NCBI RefSeq assembly: GCF_020991085.1
Contig: NZ_CP087719.1
Location: forward strand, 2,872,001 to 2,936,000
Length of the DNA stretch: 64,000 nucleotides
Direction of reading: 5' to 3'
Source of the DNA: Roseomonas sp. OT10
GTDB lineage: Bacteria; Pseudomonadota; Alphaproteobacteria; Acetobacterales; Acetobacteraceae
Shown: positions 48,345 through 56,405 of the stretch, in pieces
How positions within the stretch are numbered: the first letter of the stretch is position 1
How the letters are laid out: each line of letters begins with the position of its first letter
Made by a program: the position numbers and the translations under genes
The notes under the pieces: generated by a model
Seen by the model: only the letters and a program-made list of their open reading frames with translations
Databases searched by the model: none
What the model was told of the DNA's origin: nothing

Positions 48345-48854
48345 TCAGCGGGCCGGGGCCATGCCGCCGCCCATATGCGCGGCCAGGGCGGCATCCGCCT
48401 CGTTCAGCGCCGCCGTGGCCGCGGCGCCGTTGCGTGCCGCCAGCGCGGTGCGCGCCCGGCGCAGGGCGGTGATCGGGGCGGCGTCGTCCGGCCGGCCGGC
48501 ACGGGCCAGCGCCTCGGCCTGGGCGGCTTCCATGGTCGGCGCGGTCGCGGTGATGGTGCGCGTCAGGATGCGGGTCTCGGCGCGCTCCACCAGCTCATTC
48601 GCCATGCCGAGGTTCCGGCGGGCGATCGCCTGCTTGGCCGAGGCGATCATGCCCCGCACGTCGCGCGTATAGGCCGCGTCCGCCGCGGCGGCATCGCGGT
48701 TCTGCGCCGGGACGGCCGGGACGGCGGCGGCGTTGCCGCGGGCCCGGTTCATCTCGTCGATCGAAGTCTGGGCCTGGGCCTGGGGCACCGCGGCGGCGAG
48801 CATCCCCGACAGGATGGCCACGCCCAGGTTGGCGGTGCAGCGACGTGCGATCAT
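48345..48854 (-). CDS. Secreted helical protein, hypothetical
   Basis: 169 residues: signal peptide (about 1-27, ending AQAQ), then a mature region predicted largely helical and Ala-rich with TPR-like character (MIASAKQAIARRNLGMANELVERAETRIL split into two stretches, and ALRRARTALAARNGAAATAALNEAD). No named family was recognised. The ATG at 48854 has GGAGAGG eight bases upstream. Periplasmic location is inferred. Confidence 0.68.
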   Translation of the reverse strand: MIARRCTANLGVAILSGMLAAAVPQAQAQTSIDEMNRARGNAAAVPAVPAQNRDAAAADAAYTRDVRGMIASAKQAIARRNLGMANELVERAETRILTRTITATAPTMEAAQAEALARAGRPDDAAPITALRRARTALAARNGAAATAALNEADAALAAHMGGGMAPAR

Positions 48855-49029
48855 GACGACCTCTCCTTGTTGCCATTGCCGAATCGAAGGCGAATCAAAC
48901 CGGGGCAATCATCCTGCCCGGCTACCGTTCAGTGGCAGGCGGCCCCTGTCAAACGAATGCCTCTCGCCAACCGGATGCTGGGTGAGGCTGCCTCGCGGTG
49001 GCTCCCTTCCTGGCATTCCACCGCCCCCG

Positions 49030-49293
49030 CTAGCGCACGTCGCCCTGCGCCGGGGACCGCGCATCCACCGGGGAGCCGGTGCTCCCGGCCGCGAAGGGCA
49101 CCGGGGTGGGGTCGCCCGGCCGGTTGCGGAAGGGCGCCTCCATGTCCCGCCCCTGCGACTGCGGCAGCGCGGCGGAGGAATGCACGACGCCGGACGAGGG
49201 CGGTGCCCCGGGCGTGCCGCAGGCTGAGAGCGCCAGGGTGGCAGCGAGAGTGGCGGCGAGAAGCGGCAGGGCCGGGAAAGGCGGGCGTCGCAA
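49030..49293 (-). CDS. Small lipoprotein with a TTG start
   Basis: 87 residues, with a signal peptide ending in a good lipobox (LALSAC, about Cys 24) and a Pro/Ser-rich tail (GTPGAPPSSGVVHSSAALPQ). No ATG or GTG is in a usable position; TTG at 49293 has GGAG ten bases ahead. The frame is open further upstream to 49950 but that part is only the shadow of other sequence. Function unknown. Confidence 0.5.
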   Translation of the reverse strand: MRRPPFPALPLLAATLAATLALSACGTPGAPPSSGVVHSSAALPQSQGRDMEAPFRNRPGDPTPVPFAAGSTGSPVDARSPAQGDVR

Positions 49294-49393
49294 GGCGTGG
49301 TCGCTCCGGCAGAACGGGGATAAGGGCCGCGGCAGGGCCACGGCCTGGAGGGCAAACCGGCAGAGCGGCGCCGGGTTGCGTCGAAACGGCGCG
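49294..49393. other. Short gap, part of a 450-base gene-poor stretch
   Basis: Between the TTG-start lipoprotein and the adenosine kinase stop at 49748 there is no intact gene. This part holds nothing clear; the remainder (49394-49620) contains a frameshifted coding remnant. Confidence 0.4.
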
Positions 49394-49620
49394 TCAATGC
49401 GGCGGGCCGCCCGGCATTCCCCGGATGCGCTGGAGCCCCGCGTCCAGGGTGGCGACGCCGTTGTCGAAGCCGCCCGGGGTCTCGATCCTTGAGAACAGGC
49501 CGAGCGGCCCCTTGGTCCGGCGCCCGCGACGATCAGGCTGTCGCGCAGCGGCCCAGCGAGATCGCGGGCGATGGCCGCATCGCTCTCCGGCGCCACCGTC
49601 GGCGTCACGCAGCGCTGCGT
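49394..49620 (-). pseudogene. Possible frameshifted gene remnant
   Basis: On the minus strand a coding-like frame (VTPTVAPESDAAIARDLAG, then PLRDSLIVAGAGP) runs to about 49514, where the frame switches by one base and continues (KGPLGLFSRIETPGGFDNGV, then ATLDAGLQRIRGMPGG) to a stop at 49394. Both parts have normal amino-acid composition for coding sequence. A one-base deletion in a run of G/C would explain it. The family was not recognised, and no start was located. Confidence 0.4.
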
Positions 49621-49747
49621 CCCCAAGGATCGTGGCAGCGCGTCACCGCCGACGGCATCGCTGGCACGGCCGAGGGGCGACTGGCCGCGGGGGCCCGCAT
49701 CGTCGCCGCGCTCGCCCGCACCGGGCAGTCCCGGCCCCGCCAGGGCG

Positions 49748-50731
49748 TCAGCGCAGCCCCAGCCGCGCGCGCAGGTCCGATTGCGGCCGGGCACCGAAAT
49801 GCGAGATCGCCTCCGCCGCCGCCACGCTGCCCCAGCGGCCGCACTCGGCGGGCGGCAGGCCCTTCGCATGGGCGGCCAGGAAGCCGGCGGCATAGGCATC
49901 GCCGGCCCCGGTGGTGTCCACCACCGCCGTCGGCTCGGCGGCGACGGCATGCGCCACGCCCTCCACGACCACCACGCTGCCCTTCTCGCTGCGCGTCAGC
50001 GCGGCGACGCGCACCTCGCGCGACGCGGCCGCGAGCCCCGCCTCGAAGCTGTCCACCTGGTAGAGGCTGAGCAGCTCCGCCTCGTTGGCGAAGAGGATGT
50101 CCGCGCGGTCGCGCACGAAGTCGCGGAAGGCGTCGCGGTGGCGGCCGACGCAGAACGCGTCGGAGAGGGTGATCGCCACCTCGCGCCCCGCCCCGCGCGC
50201 GATGTCGGCGGCGTGGCGGAAGGCGGCCTGGGCGGCCGGCGGATCGAAGAGGTAGCCTTCCATGTAGGTCACGGCGGCGGCGCGGATCGACGCCTCATCC
50301 AGGTCCTCCGGCCCGAAGCCGACGCAGGCGCCGAGATAGGTGTTCATCGTGCGCTGCCCGTCGGCGGTGACGAGGATGAGGCAGCGCGCGGTGGGCGCGC
50401 CCGCCTTCGCCGGCGGCGTCGGGAAATGCACGCCGATCGCCCGCATGTCGTGCGCGAAGACGCGGCCCAGCTCGTCCTCGGCCACCTTGCCGAGATAGCC
50501 GACCCGCGCGCCCAGCGCCGCGGCCACCGCGCAGGTGTTGCCGGCGGAGCCGCCGCTGCTCTCGATCCCCGGCCCCATGGCGGCGTAGAGCGCATCCGCC
50601 TCGGCCGCGTCGATCAGCCGCATCTCGCCCGGATGCAGCCCGCGCCCCGCCAGGAAGTCCGGCTCGGCCCGGGCCAGCACGTCCACGATGGCGTTGCCGA
50701 TGCCCAGGATGTCGAGGGTGGGGGCGGTCAT
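49748..50731 (-). CDS. Adenosine kinase, PfkB family
   Basis: 327-residue sugar-kinase-fold protein. The N-terminal ILGIGNAIVDVLA, GGSAGNTCAVAAALGARVGY and the PfkB signature DTTGAGDAYAAGFLA (catalytic Asp near residue 278) are present. The GNAIVD start is typical of bacterial adenosine kinases of alphaproteobacteria. It would salvage adenosine released by S-adenosylhomocysteine hydrolase, linking it to MetH/SahR elsewhere in this window. Divergent from the bactofilin gene. Confidence 0.9.
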   Translation of the reverse strand: MTAPTLDILGIGNAIVDVLARAEPDFLAGRGLHPGEMRLIDAAEADALYAAMGPGIESSGGSAGNTCAVAAALGARVGYLGKVAEDELGRVFAHDMRAIGVHFPTPPAKAGAPTARCLILVTADGQRTMNTYLGACVGFGPEDLDEASIRAAAVTYMEGYLFDPPAAQAAFRHAADIARGAGREVAITLSDAFCVGRHRDAFRDFVRDRADILFANEAELLSLYQVDSFEAGLAAASREVRVAALTRSEKGSVVVVEGVAHAVAAEPTAVVDTTGAGDAYAAGFLAAHAKGLPPAECGRWGSVAAAEAISHFGARPQSDLRARLGLR

Positions 50732-51053
50732 GCGGATCTCCGGCGGGAACCCGGCGATCCCGGGCGGCGCCCCCGTTAGCAGTCCGCGCCGGCGCCGTCA
50801 GGGGGCTCCGGCAGGCGCCGCCGGCCCGGCGCGGCTCCCGGGGCCCGGTGCGCGAATCACGGCTTGTGTCTTTACGACACACCGTGTGTGCCGCAGTGCC
50901 ACAATTGTCCGGCCTGTCGGGCACGTGTTAGCGAGGTTTCGGGCCGGTACGATGGGGATCGTGCCGCACCCGGCCCGGCCTGCGGAGGGGAGACCGCTCG
51001 CCGCGCGCCATCCGCCACACCTTGACACTCGCCGACAGGGGGGGAGCCGCAGC
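50732..51053. other. Divergent intergenic region, adenosine kinase / bactofilin
   Basis: 322 bases with no supportable gene. It contains two overlapping small palindromes at 50865-50889 (listed separately) and an isolated TTGACA at 51022-51027. Promoters for both neighbours must lie here. Confidence 0.5.
50865..50889. promoter_or_regulatory. Overlapping inverted repeats, possible operator
   Basis: TGTGTC (50865-50870) and GACACA (50876-50881) form one inverted repeat; ACACAC (50877-50882) and GTGTGT (50884-50889) form another around a single C. Both lie upstream of the bactofilin and adenosine kinase starts in a locally AT-richer stretch. The shared bases mean the two structures exclude each other. 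A protein-binding role is a guess. Confidence 0.35.
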
Positions 51054-51713
51054 ATGTCCGTCTTCCGACGCAAGCGGGAGGATGTTCCGCCCGAGGCGCC
51101 GTCCACCGCCATTCCGGTGGCCCGGGACCCCGAACTGACCGTTCCGCCCTTCCGACCGCCCGCGCCGGCGGCCGGAGCCGCAAAGGATGCCAGCGCGATG
51201 AGCCTGCCGCCCAAGCCCAACGCCATGCCCGGCCAGGCCGTTCCGCCCGGCCCGGCCACCCGCGCCGCCGGCCCCGCCCCGGCCGGTGGCCCCGCCTCGC
51301 GCCCGTCGCCGGCCGAGCGCCGCACGCTGGTCGTGGGCAAGGGCATCAGCCTGCAGGGCACCGTCTCCGATGCCGAGCGGCTGGTCGTCGAGGGCACGGT
51401 CGAGAGCCAGATGATCCACGCCCAGGAGCTGCAGATCAGCCACGCCGGCGTGTTCAAGGGCGAGGTGCAGGTCGAGGATGCGGAGGTCGCCGGCGTGTTC
51501 GACGGCACCATCACCGCCCGCGGCAGCCTGATCATCCGCGCCACCGGCCGGGTGCTGGGCGTCGCCCGCTGCCGCCGCCTGCAGGTGGAGGAGGGCGGCC
51601 AGCTGTCCGGCCGGATGGAGATGCTGGGCGACGGCAACGTCCCGCCGGGTCCGGCCCCCGCGCCCTTCTCCGCGGCGGAGCCCGGGATGGCCCCCGGGAT
51701 GGCCGAGGTCTGA
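51054..51713 (+). CDS. Bactofilin family cytoskeletal protein
   Basis: 219 residues: a Pro/Ala-rich N-terminal tail (about 1-90), a central bactofilin beta-helix (about 95-190; LVVGKGISLQGTVSDAERLV, then HAGVFKGEVQVEDAEVAGVF) and a short Pro-rich C-tail. Bactofilins polymerise without nucleotide and organise cell-wall or stalk features. ATG at 51054 has GGGGAG eight bases ahead. No peptidoglycan hydrolase gene is next to it, unlike many bactofilin loci. Confidence 0.92.
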   Translation: MSVFRRKREDVPPEAPSTAIPVARDPELTVPPFRPPAPAAGAAKDASAMSLPPKPNAMPGQAVPPGPATRAAGPAPAGGPASRPSPAERRTLVVGKGISLQGTVSDAERLVVEGTVESQMIHAQELQISHAGVFKGEVQVEDAEVAGVFDGTITARGSLIIRATGRVLGVARCRRLQVEEGGQLSGRMEMLGDGNVPPGPAPAPFSAAEPGMAPGMAEV

Positions 51714-51771
51714 TCACGCACGCGCCGCAGCCCCCCGGGTCGCGGCGTCCTTGCCGGAGAGCGTCAGCAGC

Positions 51772-52314
51772 ATGGGGCGGGTGCCATCCCAACGGGGCCG
51801 TGTCCCTCCCGTGCTGACGCTGTTCCTGCTGTCCGCCTGTGCCGCCACCCCGCAGGAGGAGGCGCAGGCGGTGCTGGCCGAGGTCATGGCCAACCATCGG
51901 GCCTCGATGGCGGCCAGCGGAGGCGCCGCGGCGGGTTCGACCGCCGGCGCGTCCGCCGCGGAGGGGGTTTCCGCGGCGGGCAGCGGCGCTGGGCGCGGCG
52001 GGACGGAAGGCCTACGTCCCGTCGCGCTGCGCCCTCCTGCGGCAGGGGCCGGCATCGCCTCGGCCGCCGCCCTGCTGGAACAGTCGCCCGAGGCGGTGCT
52101 GCGCGCCCTCGGCCCTCCTGCCCTGCGCCGCCGCGAGGGGACGGCGGAGGTCTGGCTCTACGAGGGCGGGCGCTGCCACCTCGACCTGATCCTCTATGCC
52201 CGCCCCGGCGGCGGCGCCCAGGTCGCCTGGGCCGCCGCCCGCGCCGCCGGGACCGGGCGCGTGACGGAGGCCGCCTGCCTGGCCGCCATCGCCCGCCGGG
52301 GAACCGGGCTCTGA
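51772..52314 (+). CDS. Small lipoprotein with a BamE-like C-terminal strand pattern, hypothetical
   Basis: 180 residues. Signal peptide with lipobox (LLSAC, about Cys 21), Ala/Gly-rich spacer, and a C-terminal part (AVLRALGPPALRRREGTAEV, then WLYEGGRCHLDLILYARPGG) whose LGxPxxRR...W.Y pattern resembles SmpA/BamE-like domains. Similarity is weak and by eye. ATG at 51772 with GGAGAG eleven bases ahead. Follows the bactofilin gene by 58 bases. Confidence 0.62.
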   Translation: MGRVPSQRGRVPPVLTLFLLSACAATPQEEAQAVLAEVMANHRASMAASGGAAAGSTAGASAAEGVSAAGSGAGRGGTEGLRPVALRPPAAGAGIASAAALLEQSPEAVLRALGPPALRRREGTAEVWLYEGGRCHLDLILYARPGGGAQVAWAAARAAGTGRVTEAACLAAIARRGTGL

Positions 52315-52464
52315 TGGCGCCGCCCGGCCGGGCCGGCCTTGCCGCGGCACCGCCGGTCCGGCGGCCCTTCCCCGTCGCGCCCGGAGGGCGGGGCGTGTGC
52401 GATTTCCGGCGCGGCCGGCCCGGCATGGGCACGGCATCCGCCCTGGCAGAAGGAGGGCCCCCCG

Positions 52465-52935
52465 GTGCCCACCAGTGATCGCGTCTTCCTCGTCGTGGTC
52501 GACGACAGCCCGGAGCGGGTGGTCGCGATGCGCTACGCCTGCCTGCGCGTGCAGAAATCCGGCGGACGGGTCGCGCTGCTGCGCGTCACCGAACCCGCCG
52601 AGTTGCAGGAATGGGCCGGCATCGGCGCGATGATGGAGGAGGAGCGCCGGCAGGAGGCGGAGCAGCTTCTCTCCGCCTTGGCCGCCGAGGTGCAGGAGAT
52701 CACCGGCGGCCTGCCCCTGCTGCTGATCCGCGAGGGCGAGCCCGTGGAGGAGATCCTGGCGCTGCTGCAGGAGGATCCGCGGATTTCCATCCTGGTCCTC
52801 GCCGCCTCGCCGGCCGGCAGCGGCCCGGGGCCGCTGGTGACGGCGCTGACCGGCCGCCACGCGGCCCAGCTCCGCTGCCCGCTGACGATCGTGCCCGGCA
52901 ACCTCAGCGACCAGGAGCTGAACCGGGTCACCTGA
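52465..52935 (+). CDS. Universal stress protein family protein
   Basis: 156-residue USP-fold protein: RVFLVVVDDSPERVVAMRYA at the start, ISILVLAAS in the middle and RCPLTIVPGNLS at the end. The typical ATP-binding glycines before the last strand are partly present (SPAGSGPGP), so nucleotide binding is uncertain. The GTG at 52465 has AAGGAGGG eight bases upstream and is clearly the start, despite an open frame to 52339. Confidence 0.86.
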   Translation: MPTSDRVFLVVVDDSPERVVAMRYACLRVQKSGGRVALLRVTEPAELQEWAGIGAMMEEERRQEAEQLLSALAAEVQEITGGLPLLLIREGEPVEEILALLQEDPRISILVLAASPAGSGPGPLVTALTGRHAAQLRCPLTIVPGNLSDQELNRVT

Positions 52936-53088
52936 ACCCCGGCGGCTGCGCCAGATCGGGGCCGCGGGTCTGGCATGCCCGCCGGTCGGCGCGGTTGCTT
53001 CCCGGCCGGACCCGTCCCACATACCCCGCGATCACGCGCGCGCGACGCCAGGCCGGGGCGCGGACCCGGCAAGCCAGACGGGAACACC

Positions 53089-53652
53089 ATGTTCATCGAG
53101 ACCGAGCCCACCCCCAACCCCGCCACGCTGAAGTTCCTGCCGGGCCAGGATGTGCTGGGGGCACGCGGCACCGCCGACTTCCCGGACGCCGATTCGGCGG
53201 AGCGCTCCCCCCTGGCGGAGCGGCTGTTCCGGCTGGACGGCGTGGCGCGGGTCTTCCTCGGCGCGGATTTCGTCACCGTCACCAAGGCGGACGGCACGGA
53301 CTGGCAGTCCCTCAAGCCGCAGGTGCTGGGCGCGGTGATGGAGCATTTCCTCGCCGGCCGGCCGATCCTGGCGGACATGCCCTCCGAGGCGGAGGAGGAG
53401 GAAGTCGACCCCGCCGATGCGGAGGTGGTGGCGCAGATCAAGGAGCTGCTGGATACGCGCGTCCGGCCGGCGGTGGCCAGCGATGGCGGCGACATTGTCT
53501 TCCGCGGCTTCCGGGACGGCGTCGTGCGGCTGCACATGCAGGGCGCGTGCTCCGGCTGCCCCTCCTCCCGCGCCACGCTGAAGCACGGCGTGGAGACGAT
53601 GCTGCGCCACTACGTGCCCGAGGTGGTCGCGGTGGAGCAGGTCGAGGCCTGA
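53089..53652 (+). CDS. Nfu-type iron-sulfur cluster scaffold/carrier
   Basis: 187 residues. N-terminal Nfu domain (MFIETEPTPNPATLKFLPGQ) and C-terminal NifU-like domain with the cluster-binding CSGCPSS (Cys near residues 153-156), followed by HGVETMLRHYVPEV. Delivers Fe-S clusters to target enzymes; the Fe-S proteins at 58695-62328 are possible clients but that is speculation. ATG at 53089 begins the conserved sequence. Confidence 0.94.
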   Translation: MFIETEPTPNPATLKFLPGQDVLGARGTADFPDADSAERSPLAERLFRLDGVARVFLGADFVTVTKADGTDWQSLKPQVLGAVMEHFLAGRPILADMPSEAEEEEVDPADAEVVAQIKELLDTRVRPAVASDGGDIVFRGFRDGVVRLHMQGACSGCPSSRATLKHGVETMLRHYVPEVVAVEQVEA

Positions 53653-53828
53653 CCCTCCCGCGGCGCCGCCCGGTGGGTGGCGCCCGCCCCCTTCGCCCCT
53701 GTTGAGCCGCCCCTCCTAAACCTCCCGTGATGGGACGGGCGGTTGACCGCCTCCGGCTGCCCGGCTGATGGTCCCGGCCCGTCCGGGGCGGCGACCCGCC
53801 CGCCGGGGGGAAAGCCAGGGGAACGACC

Positions 53829-54461
53829 ATGCGCCTGCCGACCGCCCTTCTCCTCGCCGCCGTGGCCGCTTCGCCGGCCGTGCTCCCGGTCCGGGCCCAG
53901 GCCCAGGCGGTGCCGCAGATCGAGCCGCGCTCGGATGCCGCCGTCACCTACCGCCTCACGGGGCAGGGCGTGCCGGAAGGGACGCAGCTGCGGGTGGAGT
54001 GGCTGGCCGCCGAGCGGGTGCTGCGCACGGCCCCGCCCGGCCTGCCGGGCTATGTCCTGTTCAACCGCAAGGCAGGCACGGCCCGGATGGTGATGGAGCA
54101 GGCGCGGATGGTGATGGATCTTCCGGTCAGCCCCGAGACGCTGCGCGGCATGGGCATGGCGTCGAGCCCGACGGCACGCTTCACCCGCGGCGGGACGGAG
54201 CGGATCGCCGGCCTGACCTGTACCGTCTGGACCATGCAGGATGGCCAGACCACGGGCAGCGGCTGCATCACCGAGGATGGGGTGATGCTGCGGGGCGAAG
54301 GGCAGAGCAACGGCCGCAAGGGCAGCCTGGAGGCGCTGGAGGTGTCCCGCGCGGCGGCCGACCCGGCCCGCTTCCGCGTCCCGGCCGGCTTCCAGGCGAT
54401 GCAGATCCCGAACCTGCCCGGCGTGCCCGGCCTGCCGGGCGCCGCCCCCAAGCGGAACTGA
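53829..54461 (+). CDS. Secreted DUF4412-like protein
   Basis: 210 residues: signal peptide (about 1-23, ending VRAQ) followed by a beta-rich region with repeated strand patterns (VTYRLTGQGVPEGTQLRVEW; RMVMEQARMVMDLPV; GLTCTVWTMQDGQTTGSGCI) and a Pro-rich end (IPNLPGVPGLPGA). The pattern resembles DUF4412, a periplasmic domain of unknown function. Two Cys (in LTCTV and SGCIT) may form a disulfide. Upstream DNA has no convincing promoter. Confidence 0.65.
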   Translation: MRLPTALLLAAVAASPAVLPVRAQAQAVPQIEPRSDAAVTYRLTGQGVPEGTQLRVEWLAAERVLRTAPPGLPGYVLFNRKAGTARMVMEQARMVMDLPVSPETLRGMGMASSPTARFTRGGTERIAGLTCTVWTMQDGQTTGSGCITEDGVMLRGEGQSNGRKGSLEALEVSRAAADPARFRVPAGFQAMQIPNLPGVPGLPGAAPKRN

Positions 54462-54485
54462 AGGCGGGGCCGCGTTGCCCCGCCG

Positions 54486-55286
54486 CTACAGCGCCAGTTC
54501 CACCATCACCGGCACGTGGTCGGAGGCCTGCGCCCACCCCCGCGCCGGCTTCAGCACCACATGCCGCCGCAGCGCCCCGGCGAGGTCCTGGCTGACCCAG
54601 ACATGGTCCAGCCGGCGGCCGCGATCCGCCGCCTCCCAGTCGCGGGCGCGGTAGGACCACCACGTGTAGAGCTTCTGCTCCGGCGGCACGAAGTGGCGCA
54701 GCGCGTCGTGCCATTCCCCCGCCTGCTGCCAGCGGGTCAGTGCCTCCACCTCGATGGGCGTGTGCGAGACGACGGTGAGCAGTTGCCTGTGCGACCAGAC
54801 GTCGTGCTCCAGCGGCGCGATGTTCAGGTCGCCCACCAGCACCGCGCGGCGTGCCGCACCGCGCCCGGCGGTCCAAGCGGTGGCCTCGGCCAGGAAGTCC
54901 AGCTTGTGGCCGAACTTGGGATTCGCCTCGCGGTCCGGGATGTCGCCGCCGGCGGGGACATAGAAATCGTGCAGCTCGACCGGCCCGCCCGGCGCGTCGA
55001 TATCCACGCCCAGGTGGCGGCAGTCACCGCGGCCGCACCAGTCCGGCTCGCCGGGGCGCAGCAGGATCGGCAGGCGCGAGAGCACGGCGACGCCGTTGTA
55101 GCCCTTCATTCCGCGGATGACGCGGTGGGTGTAGCCCAGCGCCTCGGCCGCCGCGTGCGGGAAGACGTCGTCAGGCGACTTCGTCTCCTGCAGGCAGAGC
55201 ACGTCCGGCGCCAGCTCGGCGTCAAGCTGCGCGAGCAGGGGCGCGCGCAGCCGGACGCTGTTGATGTTCCAGGTGACGATGCGCAA
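54486..55286 (-). CDS. xth: Exodeoxyribonuclease III
   Basis: 266-residue AP endonuclease/3'-5' exonuclease for base excision repair. Active-site motifs: TWNINSVRLRAPLL, LCLQETKS (metal Glu), VGDLNIAP (Asp/Asn) and SDHVPVMVEL (His). Length and motif order match XthA. Its start is 11 bases after the stop of the upstream FAH-family gene on the same strand. Confidence 0.95.
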   Translation of the reverse strand: MRIVTWNINSVRLRAPLLAQLDAELAPDVLCLQETKSPDDVFPHAAAEALGYTHRVIRGMKGYNGVAVLSRLPILLRPGEPDWCGRGDCRHLGVDIDAPGGPVELHDFYVPAGGDIPDREANPKFGHKLDFLAEATAWTAGRGAARRAVLVGDLNIAPLEHDVWSHRQLLTVVSHTPIEVEALTRWQQAGEWHDALRHFVPPEQKLYTWWSYRARDWEAADRGRRLDHVWVSQDLAGALRRHVVLKPARGWAQASDHVPVMVELAL

Positions 55287-55297
55287 AGCGCGCGCGC

Positions 55298-55981
55298 TCA
55301 GGCGATCGTGGTGCGCACGGTGCCGACGCCCTCGACCGTCCCTTCCAGCACGTCGCCCTTCACCACCGCCGCCACGCCCTCGGGCGTGCCGGTCATGATG
55401 AGGTCGCCCGGGGCGAGGGCCACGAGGTGGGAGAGGTTGGCGATGATCTCCGGCACCGACCAGATCATCTTCGACAGGTCGGAGGACTGCCGGACCTTGC
55501 CGTTCACCACCAGCTCGATCTTGCCCTTGCCCGGGTCGATGCCGGCCGCGGGCACCAGCTCGCCCATCGGGGCGGAGGCGTCGAAGCCCTTCGCCATGTC
55601 CCAGGGGCGGCCCATCTTCTTCGCCACGGTCTGCATGTCGCGCCGCGTCAGGTCGAGGCCGACGCCATAGCCCCAGACGTGCTTCAGCGCCTCGGCCTTG
55701 GGGATGTCCCGGCCGCCGGTGCCGATCGCCACGATCAGCTCCAGCTCGTGGTGCAGGTCGGCCGTCTCGGTCGGGTACGGGGTGTCGGCGCCGCCCGTCA
55801 CCACGGCATCGGCCGGCTTGGTGAAGTAGAAGGGCGGCTCGCGGTCGGGATCATGGCCCATCTCGCGCGCATGCTCGGCATAGTTCCGGCCGACGCAGAA
55901 GATCCGGCGCACTGGGAAGGCCCCGCCGCCCTTCACCGGCACGGCAGCCTGGACGGGGGCGGCGATGACGAATTCGGCCAT
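55298..55981 (-). CDS. Fumarylacetoacetate hydrolase family protein
   Basis: 227-residue FAH-fold enzyme with the metal-binding carboxylates in [12 protein letters not shown] and the downstream [29 protein letters not shown] near the start is typical of the short fumarylpyruvate hydrolase/acylpyruvase subgroup. Probable C-C bond hydrolysis of an acylpyruvate or oxaloacetate-decarboxylase-like activity; exact substrate unknown. Co-directional with xth, 11 bases apart. Confidence 0.9.
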   Translation of the reverse strand: MAEFVIAAPVQAAVPVKGGGAFPVRRIFCVGRNYAEHAREMGHDPDREPPFYFTKPADAVVTGGADTPYPTETADLHHELELIVAIGTGGRDIPKAEALKHVWGYGVGLDLTRRDMQTVAKKMGRPWDMAKGFDASAPMGELVPAAGIDPGKGKIELVVNGKVRQSSDLSKMIWSVPEIIANLSHLVALAPGDLIMTGTPEGVAAVVKGDVLEGTVEGVGTVRTTIA

Positions 55982-56133
55982 GGTGGCGGTAGACTCCCTG
56001 CTCGACGGACCATCGCGCCCTCAGCGCCCCGGTCATGGGGCGGCAGGCGGATGGCCGGTGCGGGCGGGAAGATAGCGGCAGGGGATGGTGGCCCGATAGA
56101 TGGCCCGGCGATCGTTCCGGGCGCCACCAACGA

Positions 56134-56164
56134 CAAAAGCCCGGCCTCGCGGAGCGAAGCTGGG
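56134..56164 (-). terminator. Rho-independent terminator
   Basis: On the minus strand CCCAGCTTCGC pairs with GCGAGGCCGGG (11 bp, one mismatch and one wobble, 3-base loop) and is followed by CTTTTG. It could end the amidotransferase gene transcript or a small RNA made from this gap. Confidence 0.78.
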
Positions 56165-56330
56165 TTGGGAAGGGTGGCGCCCGGTCAGGGGGGTGACCGG
56201 GCGCCGTACGCTTCAGACACTACTTCCGATCGGAGTCGTGGTCGGGCGAGCCGGCAGGGGAACCGGCTGCCGCTGGAGCAAGTTATGCACCAGCCCTGCA
56301 ACTCTATGCCCTTTTCACGTTGAGATGCAA
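56134..56330 (-). ncRNA. Candidate small RNA or structured 3' UTR
   Basis: About 200 bases with no gene, ending on the minus strand in an intrinsic terminator. Inside lies a perfect 12-bp hairpin (GGCGCCCGGTCA / TGACCGGGCGCC, 56176-56205, 6-base loop). Near 56290-56330 is a less GC-rich stretch that could be its promoter (TTGCAT then ATAGAG, 17 bases apart, both poor matches). No known RNA family was recognised. It may equally be the 3' UTR of the amidotransferase mRNA. Confidence 0.35.
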
Positions 56331-56405
56331 AGGGTTTGTGGCACGCGCCCACGCGATGGGCGCCATGTCCTGGTCACGGCCATGTGAAACGCCGGCCATG
56401 ATTGC

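Larger units (their letters stand above)
55982..56405. other. Long non-coding stretch with structured RNA potential
   Basis: 424 bases between two minus-strand genes, none of the frames being convincing. Contains a strong minus-strand terminator (56134-56164), a perfect 12-bp hairpin (56176-56205) and an AT-richer, promoter-like segment around 56290-56340. Confidence 0.6.

Noticed and set aside
51022-51027. TTGACA as a -35 box for bactofilin
   Set aside because: No -10 sequence lies 15-19 bases downstream, where the start region and ribosome site occur.
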